Under the pieces are notes generated by a model. The model was not told the DNA's origin and did no database searches. It saw nothing but the letters and a program-made list of their open reading frames with translations. Made by a program: the position numbers and the translations under genes. Source: Bursaphelenchus xylophilus (lineage: Eukaryota; Nematoda; Chromadorea; Rhabditida; Aphelenchoididae). Taken from it: DNA of 64,000 bases. Position 1 is the first letter of the stretch, and every line of letters starts with the position of its first letter. Below are positions 20,401-26,900 of this stretch, piece after piece. The stretch lies in the NCBI GenBank assembly GCA_904066235.2, contig CAJFCV020000005.1, forward strand, positions 434,001 through 498,000, in the 5' to 3' direction.

Positions 20401-22141
20401 AACACACCTGGTTTATTCATCGATATCAGCGCTCAGCGAACAAAGGCGATGATTTGAGGCTGCGACAACATCAAAGGAAATTTTTGAATGCAATCAATGA
20501 CTTTAGGAGGATCAAATGGGACCAAAGGAAGCTCCAGGAACGGGGAAATTCGCTGTTGGATATTGGAAAGGTGAGAAATTGAATTTTTAGCGAGCTTTTG
20601 TGGGAAAATTATTGGAGAAAAAAGGCGAAATTTCAAAAAAAAAATCAAAAAAAATTCTAATTTTTCTCCCAGAAAAATCGCCAATGTTGCTTCTAAAAGT
20701 CGCGAACACGTTTACTAACCTTCAAATTCGTCATGATAAAGACAAAAACGATGAGAAAAAAAAGATTTTCTAGATTTTCTCTAGCTGATCTCCTAAATTT
20801 CCATAGTCTCTCGTCCGCAAAGACCAGTGAATATCTCGGGTTTGCTGGCAAATCATAAGCTAAAATTTTTAGCGATTGATTTGTGGGCTCCTCAGACCGT
20901 GTTGACAAAATTTTACGAAAATCGACCGGTCGAATTTTGATGAAATCAAATTTGAAAAAAAAATCCAAAAAATTTTGCAAAAAATTTTGAGACTACTTTT
21001 TCACATTTGATTTTTCGCATTTCAGCTTCACAACGAGATGCACGAGACCCTGTGGGAGATGCATCGCACTCAAGACCAATTTATCAGTCAGATCGACCTG
21101 CTCACTCAACGAATCGGCGACCTTCAGACCGTCATTCTCGGCCAACAACAGCCCAATCCCGCGCCGAACGGCACTCTCTCCCCGCAAACTACAGTAACCC
21201 ATGCTGCTTATAGTAGCCCGCCCAGCTCGGCGTACAACAATTTCCCGCCCAACTCGAGCCATCCGCCCTTCCATCAGCCGAAGATCTCGTCGCCCGCCAA
21301 CCCGAAGCGATACAGTGTGCAAGCGACCGCCATAACGCTACCGGAGCACGTGCTGCATGTTCAGAGGAGCTCAGTAAGTTTTTTCGAAAATGGTTTCGTG
21401 GAATTATTGGCGTAGCAAAAAATTTTTTAGAAATTTTTTTTTTGCAAAAAAAGCAAAGGGGGGACCAAGGCAAAAAATTTTGAATCCGAGGTACCCCAAA
21501 AAAAATTTTTTTTTCTAATTTCGCTGAAACTTGAGAAAAATTAAGAACGCGTTTTCTGAAGGCATTTTCAGAACTTTCAGCCAGTGATTTACAAAAATTT
21601 CCGTGATTTTAAGCTTGGAAATTCCAAAAAATTTCGATTTTTTTTTTGGTTTCCAGCTTTGAAATTTTAGGATCTATGACAAATGACGTGAACAATGTTT
21701 CCACAAAAATCAATCTGCTCAGAGAAAAATTCGCAAAGCTATACAGTCAAAATAAAAAAAATTGTCTAGCCGACTCTCCTCATTTCACGTGCTCTCTCGG
21801 AAAAAGAACGTTCAAAATCTCAGCTGTTCTTGCAAACTGCAAGTTAAAATTTTCAGTGATTGATTTGCATACTATTCTGAGTGTGTATACAAAATTTGGA
21901 GAAAATCAAAAAATTTCACCTGAATTTTTTTTTTCAATTTTCCCCCTTGGTCCCCCCTTACCCACTTTTTCAAGTTCTAATCCCAAAATTTTTTCAGGAC
22001 GCCCCGACCGGCAATGGCGGTCTTGTGCATCAGCATGCCATCGAGAAACGGGGTACGCTCTCCCAAACGTCCAATGAATTGGAGCCGGAGGAAACGGATA
22101 TTTCGGCGTCGTCGCCGCTGATTACGCGTCAAAACTACTGA
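8342..22141 (+). CDS. kcnl: Small-conductance calcium-activated potassium channel (SK/KCNL family), six-exon model
   Basis: Joined exons 8342-8499, 17912-18062, 18803-19314, 20126-20570, 21026-21373 and 21998-22141 keep phase and give 585 residues. Visible domains: S1 about 78-96, S2 111-129, S3 155-168, S4 196-216 (SIPMYLRVYLFCRFMVLHS, few charges as in SK channels), S5 250-269, pore helix and filter TFLSIGYGDVVP (293-304, GYGD 298-301), S6 310-331, and calmodulin-binding domain 333-422 (RKLELSRAEKHVNNFM, then RLRQHQRKFL). A predicted coiled coil (423-461) is followed by a Ser/Pro-rich tail ending RQNY. Family knowledge: plasma-membrane tetramers with bound calmodulin, opened by intracellular calcium without voltage sensing, damping excitability of neurons and muscle. 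Introns hold several MITEs. Which nematode kcnl paralogue this is was not determined. Confidence 0.93.
8790..9065 (-). repeat. Minisatellite-bearing repeat, copy 1 (inverted relative to 37010-37335)
   Basis: On the - strand it reads GGTGGATACCCAAAAAAAGG, a decayed run of about 11-bp GGCTCGGCGAA units, then ATATGTCCATTTTTTATAAT, and CTAACGTTAGTTTTCTTTAC. The same blocks in the same order occur on + at 37010-37335, so this is a dispersed element with an internal minisatellite. Confidence 0.7.
9066..9745. other. Less AT-rich segment, function unknown
   Basis: 9090-9500 is open in two + frames for more than 110 codons and has moderate GC, but shows no splice-bounded exon and no recognisable protein similarity. 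It may be an old repeat or regulatory DNA. Confidence 0.3.
9746..9896. repeat. 155-bp MITE family (TCAGTCTGTCGGG), degenerate copy
   Basis: The left end is AGTCTGTCGGGAAAATAATG and the right end CATTATTTTCCAGACAGGCT, inverted. The interior has the family words GAGAAAATGAATTGCGTCGC and GACGCGATTGGCGCAGCGAC. The left TA/TC junction is eroded. Confidence 0.8.
9987..10005. repeat. Single terminus of the GGGGGGACCAAGG MITE family
   Basis: CCCTTGGTCCCCCCTTACCA, right-end orientation, about 90 bp after the preceding MITE. No left partner found. Confidence 0.65.
10006..12142. other. Presumed intron, no gene seen
   Basis: Mixed AT-rich DNA. 10780-11170 and 11240-11670 have chance open frames of 60-90 codons on both strands, with no splice context, start context or homology. 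11887-12147 is open on - for 86 codons without support. Confidence 0.4.
12184..12190 (+). promoter_or_regulatory. TATA box candidate
   Basis: TATAAAA lies in a GC-rich context (GGTCGGTATAAAACCACC) about 28 bp before an initiator-like TTAGTTAGTCCGTAC. Such an arrangement is unusual in this AT-rich window and could drive the open frame that follows. A transposon promoter is an alternative. Confidence 0.35.
12379..12674 (+). CDS. Uncharacterised small open frame downstream of a TATA box
   Basis: The first ATG after the TATA/initiator pair is at 12379 and opens the frame MCAKVWSLLKCTRRGFCR. The frame one base on is the more protein-like: from GMVAPQMHSSRIL it reads KARLELWVEKVGKT and GQKNLIERFKKANHLFSALF before a TGA at 12672-12674. 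CAAAG|GTATGG at the start could be a donor, or a single frameshift could join the two frames. No family is recognised. It lies inside channel intron 1 on the same strand. Flanking words TGTCAAC (12144) and GTTGACTAAACA (12283) are weakly LTR-like, so a decayed retroelement is an alternative. Probably not a functioning host gene. Confidence 0.25.
13527..14401. mobile_element. Non-autonomous Tc1/mariner-type foldback element (875 bp)
   Basis: Inverted arms of about 230-260 bp begin CAGGGTGGGGCATCTTTGTG and end with its complement. TA flanks both sides (13525-13526 and 14402-14403), the standard Tc1/mariner target. The arms are nearly identical, implying fairly recent activity or arm homogenisation. 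The centre holds a broken transposase N-terminus on -. Confidence 0.85.
13829..14053 (-). pseudogene. Mariner-like transposase N-terminal fragment
   Basis: Read on -, it gives RRSWNKFLETGSVNRKQKK, a stop, then EEVLSKFRENPHMSTRSLAR and PSPWTIRRTLEVDLH. This is the helix-turn-helix layout of Tc1/mariner transposases (TGSVNRK linker, STRxLAR, TIRRTL). The internal stop and the absence of any DDE catalytic domain show it is a relic. No partner transposase of the same type is seen in the window. Confidence 0.75.
14404..16247. other. Presumed intron, repeats only
   Basis: 14890-15050 holds a half MITE running from a GCTCGGCGATTT/AAAGCGC arm to the terminus GCCTTGGTCCCCCCTTACC at 15030-15049. The rest is AT-rich, with no splice-bounded coding segment. 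Confidence 0.5.
16252..17632. mobile_element. TTAA-flanked inverted-repeat element (1381 bp)
   Basis: Arms of about 150 bp start AGGACCAGAAAAGGTATTTT and end with its complement. TTAA lies on both sides (16248-16251 and 17633-17636). TTAA duplications are typical of piggyBac-type elements, but the termini are not recognisably piggyBac. The interior (16406-17478) has - strand segments with splice-like borders. It may be a non-autonomous element carrying a transposase remnant or a captured gene piece. Confidence 0.65.
16613..16853 (-). CDS. Candidate exon inside the TTAA element, unknown protein
   Basis: On - an acceptor (AATTTCAG) precedes about 80 open codons, including ARTEQSVRTISREVESLF, FVGLRIVFQLAKALDPC and WRYLKLKKTG before a stop. 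A second frame is open through the same stretch, so coding status is uncertain. Further - strand pieces in the element look exon-like: a short ATG segment near 17472 ending in GTAAGT, and ATTGAGATCCGGGATTCATG with a following GTGAGA donor near 17150. They do not join into one clean frame. No family is recognised. Confidence 0.25.
17912..18062 (+). CDS. kcnl: Channel exon 2 (pre-S1 and S1)
   Basis: It encodes DSTAKMRCRQRKQLFQQR and the S1 helix (VLGLVGLILVVIDTEI). The acceptor is TTTTTTTCAG and the donor AAG|GTAAGT. It enters with one base of a split serine codon, compatible with both upstream exons, and exits in phase 0. Confidence 0.93.
18256..18274. repeat. MITE terminus and half arm in channel intron 2
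   Basis: GCCTTGGTCCCCCCTTACC is preceded from about 18125 by the inner-arm words GCAAAGCGCGATTTAAAAAT and CAAGATTCATCAAAATTGGA. Confidence 0.65.
18369..18391. repeat. Solo end of the 155-bp MITE family
   Basis: GTGCTCATTATTTTCCCGAC matches only the right terminus of the family; the rest of the element is missing. Confidence 0.5.
18411..18787. mobile_element. MITE with CAGGGTCTTACAAAAAACG termini in channel intron 2
   Basis: The arms read CAGGGTCTTACAAAAAACG and AGGAAAGTGGAAGGCTATAA on the left and recur inverted on the right, ending CGTTTTTTGTAAGACCCTA. TA precedes the left end; the right TA is one base shifted. About 377 bp, ending roughly 16 bp before exon 3, with no coding capacity. Tc1/mariner-type target and CAGGG start. 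Confidence 0.75.
18803..19314 (+). CDS. kcnl: Channel exon 3 (S2 to S5)
   Basis: 170 codons plus two bases covering S2, the DSGADDWRVAV linker typical of SK channels, S3, S4, TRSIAALNRISMDFWFVVKT and S5. The acceptor is GATTTTTCAG and the donor CG|GTAAGT. Downstream exon 4 supplies the last base of an arginine codon. Confidence 0.95.
19315..20125. other. Channel intron 3 with repeat-arm sequence
   Basis: 19600-19900 contains the recurring arm words GAGACTATGGAAAA, GGCGGTCAGAGAAAGAA and AATATCTCGGCTGGGCCTTC. An in-frame open stretch runs into exon 4 from 19902, but it starts in this repeat and is not channel coding sequence. Confidence 0.6.
20126..20570 (+). CDS. kcnl: Channel exon 4 (pore, S6, calmodulin-binding domain)
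   Basis: It encodes the selectivity filter TFLSIGYGDVVP, S6 (TGIVGAGVSSALIAVI) and the whole calmodulin-binding domain down to LQERGNSLLDIGK. It is bounded by a TTTTTCAG acceptor and AAG|GTGAGA donor, phase 0 at the end. Confidence 0.96.
21026..21373 (+). CDS. kcnl: Channel exon 5 (coiled coil and Ser/Pro-rich tail)
   Basis: LHNEMHETLWEMHRTQDQFI continues as a heptad-like coiled coil, then a Pro/Ser/Asn-rich linker. Bounded by CATTTCAG and TCA|GTAAGT, phase 0 on both sides. Confidence 0.88.
21452..21962. mobile_element. Two-ended GGGGGGACCAAGG MITE in channel intron 5
   Basis: AAAGGGGGGACCAAGGCAAA at 21454 is paired with CCTTGGTCCCCCCTTACCC at about 21945-21962. The arms carry related ACTTGAGAAAAATT and CAAAATTTGGAGAAAAT words. 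It fills most of the 624-bp intron. Confidence 0.7.
21998..22141 (+). CDS. kcnl: Channel exon 6 (C-terminus)
   Basis: DAPTGNGGLVHQHAIEKRG runs to LITRQNY and a TGA stop. The acceptor is TTTTTTCAG and the frame follows exon 5 in phase 0. The tail is not conserved in the family and is assigned on phase and position. Confidence 0.8.
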   Translation, partial: DAPTGNGGLVHQHAIEKRGTLSQTSNELEPEETDISASSPLITRQNY

Positions 22142-22937
22142 AACCTTCTTCTACAAACGTTTTTGCGATCTCCAACCACTCAATTTGGAAAAATTTCTTT
22201 GTACTAGTCATTCTTTCTCGTCAAATACTTGCTCATTGACTCCAACTTATCATAAGACATGTTACTTTTACCACGTTTTTCGTCTAAAATAATGTAATTT
22301 CGCAGAGGAAGGGAGGGGAAAATCAAAATGCTCAGATGTTGTTGAAATTTGGCGCAGATTTAGATAAGAATTTAGTATCAAATTTCTGAAATTTTTAGCT
22401 CGCGCTTTCCACAAACCATAGAGATTTTTAGAGCAGAAGTTTGGACTAAAAAATTATCATATCTCGGAGTTACCTTTGAATTTTGAGCTCAAATTTTCAA
22501 CCGTTCATATACGATCTATATAGATCATTTGTTCAAAATTTGACGCCAATCCGAGCATCTAATTTTCACCACCTCCCTTATCTAGTCTAATATAATAAAA
22601 TCTCAATTTCTCCCAATCTACAGTAATCCCCATCTCAAATTCGATCTTCCCGGCTTTACACCCCCATTAGGTCTCCTATGAACCCCAAATCTAGTCATTT
22701 CGAGTTTTTTGTTACAGTAATCTCAAGCTTTTTCGGAATTTTGTGCGAATCCCCAGCGTTTCTTGTTACAGTATCCCTCTCATATTTCCAAACATACGGA
22801 CGTCTATTGTCAAGCGATTTGCACACATATCTTGTTATTTTGTGATACGTTTTACCAGCCGGCCACGGTGCCGGAGGCGTTTTTCGGTCAAATTTTAATC
22901 CCGGAGTAAAAAAATGGAAAAAATGTAAATTTTATCG

Positions 22938-22943
22938 AATAAA
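22938..22943 (+). terminator. Poly(A) signal candidate for the channel gene
   Basis: AATAAA about 800 bp after the stop. Another AATAAA at 22594-22599 could serve a shorter 3' UTR. Confidence 0.4.
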
Positions 22944-23033
22944 ACTACATATTAATGTAAATCGGGATTTTCAACGAGTTTAAAACGTATTTTACAACAT
23001 ATTCTTTCGGTTAATAACATTGATTTATTGATA

Positions 23034-23039
23034 ACATCT
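23034..23039 (-). terminator. Poly(A) signal candidate for ape-1
   Basis: AATAAA on the - strand (TTTATT on +), about 430 bp beyond the ape-1 stop codon. Confidence 0.4.
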
Positions 23040-23467
23040 CTTTAATACATTACATTGGACATGCAAAGTTTGGGGGAACAATCGCTAAAAAAGGCTATTA
23101 AAATATGGTATATTCTCTATGGAAACCTGAGTTAATTAAAAATCTGGGATTCAGGCGTTGAGGCGGACGCTGTGGGAGGGGTCTGCTTGTACATGGGACC
23201 AAAGAATTTTGGGCTAACACGAAAAATTAGGTTCAAATTCAAATTACACTCAAAAGCCGAGCTTTCTCCTCAAAAAAACTCTCAAAAAGTAAGTCCAAAT
23301 TCTAGACAAAAAATCATGGCATTCTTTATAATACATCACACTACCTGCTATATTCTCAATTCAAAAATTTGTTCAAAATCACTTGTTTCGATCAAAATTT
23401 GGGAAAATTTCCATCTAATGTCAAGTACAACATCAAAAAAGGTCTGAAACTCCCAAAAATGCGGGGC

Positions 23468-23995
23468 CTATGCATTGGCGCGGATCTGCGATGGCTGATC
23501 AAAGTCCTGAGGCTGTGGTAGTGGGGGTGGGGACTCGGGTTCCTCCAGGGAAGAGGTCGAAGTTTGGCTGTTTTGGTCGTCCTGGCGTTTCTCGTTGGAA
23601 ATGGAGCTCGTCGTGGAATTGGTTGCATCATTGGGGTCCAACGTCGACGATGACTCCCTGCGGGCATCCGTCGTCAATTCCTTGAGTGCCGCGTCCAGGG
23701 CCAGCTCATTTGAGGGGAGATTGAAAGGCTTGAAGTTCAGCGTTTCCACAAATTTCCAGATCGGGAAGAGGGTCAAAAAGTTGCGCGGGACCAGGCCTTT
23801 CTGGCCTTTGCGGTTTTCACACAGCCACCACAACGAGTCCTCATACAGGGAGGGGTCCGGGGTTTGGTAGTAGAGCCGTTGGTAGTGGAAATGGTTCTTT
23901 TCTCCGGTGTCTTTGTTCAAAACTTTCAATTCTTCGCCGGCCTGGAAGCTGAGCTCGTCGTCGTTGTTGGCTTCGTAGGAATAGGCGGTGTAGAC
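23468..23995 (-). CDS. ape-1: ape-1 last exon (SH3 domain and C-terminal tail)
   Basis: The acceptor is AATTCCAG. It begins VYTAYSYEANNDDELSFQAG (the ALYDY/ELSF part of SH3), then LWWLCENRKGQKGLVPRNFL. The stop is TAG. About 97 low-complexity residues follow the SH3, longer than the short tail I recall for vertebrate ASPPs. Confidence 0.93.
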   Translation of the reverse strand, partial: VYTAYSYEANNDDELSFQAGEELKVLNKDTGEKNHFHYQRLYYQTPDPSLYEDSLWWLCENRKGQKGLVPRNFLTLFPIWKFVETLNFKPFNLPSNELALDAALKELTTDARRESSSTLDPNDATNSTTSSISNEKRQDDQNSQTSTSSLEEPESPPPLPQPQDFDQPSQIRANA

Positions 23996-26900
23996 CTGGA
24001 ATTGATCAAAAATTACTTTTCTACCGTCAACATTACACTCTCACATCAAAATTCAAAAAAAAATCAAAAAAAAAAATAAATAAAAAAAAATTTCAAAAAT
24101 GGCCCCATCTTACACCACTTACAAAATCTCCCTCCAAAACTCTCATCTCCCTTCAAAAATCAACTATACACTTTAAAATCCAAAAATAAATTCAAGAACT
24201 TTCAAAAATTATATTATTTGAGCTCCTCTTACCTTTCCATTATTGATGATGCCCATGCACTTTTCCACAATCGCCAAAAAGTCCGCGCAACCGCCGTACC
24301 CATCGATGGAGGCTTCACATTTGTTCGATGGGGTCTCTCCGTCGCTCAACGAGGTCGCGAAGACACATGCGCCATTTTCGATGAGCATCTTGGCAATGGG
24401 GAAGTTGTTGCAAGAAGCGGCACAGTGCAGAGGGGTCCAGCCGTCCGCGTCCTGAAATTGGAATTTCAGATAATCAAAATTGAATATTACAAACTTTCAG
24501 GCACCTTTTTCATCTAATAGTATCAAAATTTCAAAAGAAAAACAAAAAAAATCAGGTCCTCTTCCATTTCTCTCCTAAAATATAAAAAATCCCGATCCCC
24601 CCTTACCCCACCTGCCTCAAAAATTTCAACCCAGACCCTCTAGGATCCCCTCATACCCTACCCCCTTCAAAAATCCCCCCATCTTACCTGTGCATTCACA
24701 TCTGCATTATTGGCGATCAAATACCGGATGATATCGATATGTGACGCGCAAATAGCATTATGAAGAGCCGTAATTCCCTCATCGCTTCCTCCAGATATAT
24801 CCGGGATTTCCGCGGCCTTTTCTTTGACCAAATCGAGGTCGCCCTCCAGTGCAGCGTCCAAGAAAAGGACCAATGGATCAAAGACCATCTTCTTCTTGGG
24901 CTTCTTTTGATCCGTCTGTCTTTTGAGGATTCCCTTGAGGGATGGGCGAGAGATTTCGTCAAACTGGAATAGAAGAGTCGTTAATCAACCAGGTTAGAAA
25001 CAATTTTGAAACAAAAATCTAAAAATTTTTACAAAATCACCTTATTTTAGGCTAAAACAAAATCCAACCCCCAAAAATTAAAAAATGCTTACCAAAAACT
25101 CGTCCGTCGTTGAAACACTCTCATCATTGGAGCTGATCTCTTCCGTGGAGCTCTGAGCTTCCATTGGGAACAAATTTTTCTCGTCTTCTTCGTCGTCCTC
25201 GCCAATAATGATGCTTTTGGGTTCGTAGGTGAGCTGTTGCATTTGTTCGATAATTTCCTTGGTTGCTTCTCGCATAGCGTGCTCATCGGTTGTCAGTGTC
25301 TCTATCACGACCTTAGGAGAGTGTACAGTCTCTTCATATTCTTCATCCGACTCTTTCCAGTCCTCTTTTTCCTCATCAAAGACACTTTCCTTGATTTTTG
25401 GGTCTTCCGGGGGCGAAACCGAGCTTAGCCGTTGCTTGTCCGGGTCTTCTTCTAATTCTTTGTCCTCAATCCGATCAACAACAGTCTGTTCTTCATTCTC
25501 GACCACAATCTCCTCACATTTCGTTTCTTTTTCATTCGAATTTTTCTCAATCTTCTCCTTGTCCTTCATGGATAACACAATATCCTCATTTTCCTTTTCC
25601 TTGAAGGTCGGAGGCTCCGGCGGAGTGCTCTGAGTCGAGGTTGATGGGCTTGGCTCTTCATTGAGTTCCTTGTCCGAATCGCATTCGGCCACAACGATCG
25701 GTGCGAGCTCGTCTTTCTCAATTTTACCTTGATTTAGGTCCTTCACGGCTTTTGGCTGGCTCTCCGCCGATTTCACCGCCGATAACCCATTGCTTTGCTT
25801 AGAATTAAACTTCTGCCGGCTCTCATCAAACTTCACTCTATTAAATTGATCTTGACTCCACACCTTTTCCTCCTCATCCTTCGAATTCTGATCGTATTTT
25901 AGTTTTTTCTGCTCTGCGAATCCATTGGATTCTGGTCGATTCTCTACTCTAACACCAGTAGGAGTCATTCTATCCGCCTTGTAAGCATTGTCCTTCAAAT
26001 TCACTGGGAATTTCGGCCGATTTTTCTCGCTTTCTTCAAATTTCAGGCGATTTTCCGCCGAATTTTCGCCAAATCTTTGTCGATTCGCCAATTCCATGCC
26101 AACAACATCTCTGGGGACCAACTGTGGGCTGGATACTCTCTGATTATTGTCCAAAATGATTGGTTTCGATATTTCCTTCTTCTCTTTTTCCACTTTTTTC
26201 TTCTTATCTTCAACCTTCTTCGTCCGGCCAAAGATCGAGGCCAACGAAAGCTGTCGGCGGCCCTTCTTTTGCTCCTCAACAATTTTCTTGAGGATTGAGT
26301 TGCCGCTCGAGCTGGTGCCGTACACATCCTCGCCGGCGCGGAGCTTCTCGGGTGGGTCGACGTGGGCCCAAGAGCGTCGTTTCGCCGCTTTCAGGGAGTC
26401 ATTTCGGATGCTAAAGTTGTCGACGGCGGGCGTTCGCAGGATCCACGGGTTCTCGTTGTAGGTTGGGGTAGGGGCATGGGCCACGCGGCGGCCGATGGGG
26501 TGATAATGCGACTTTTCCAGGCTGTGATAGCTGAAAATGAAAAATTAGGTGGGATCAAGCTAAAATAAGGTCAAAAAATGCAAAATCCCAAATTCAATCA
26601 ATTAAAAAATAAGTTTAAAAGATAGCCAATGTCCTTACGCTGAGGCATCAACTTGATCATACGACGGCGGAGGGGGTTTTTCGTTGACAAGGCGAGTTTG
26701 AGCAATTTGGACCTAAAATAAGGTAAATTATAGTGAGAAATCCAAATTTAACAATGTAAACACAGACCAAATTACTCTAAATACAATAAAAATACTCTAA
26801 AAGACCGAATCTTACTTGGAAAGGTCCAATTTGAGCTTGCGGCCGAACCGCGGCCGGTTTTTTGATCTGCCCGTAGATCCCATCATTCTCACTGTTGCCC

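Larger units (their letters stand above)
22142..23467. other. Convergent intergenic region with both 3' UTRs
   Basis: 1.3 kb between the stop codons of the channel gene (+) and ape-1 (-). No coding segment. 22380-22560 carries degenerate repeat-arm words (TTAGCTCGCGCTTTCCACAA). Confidence 0.7.
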
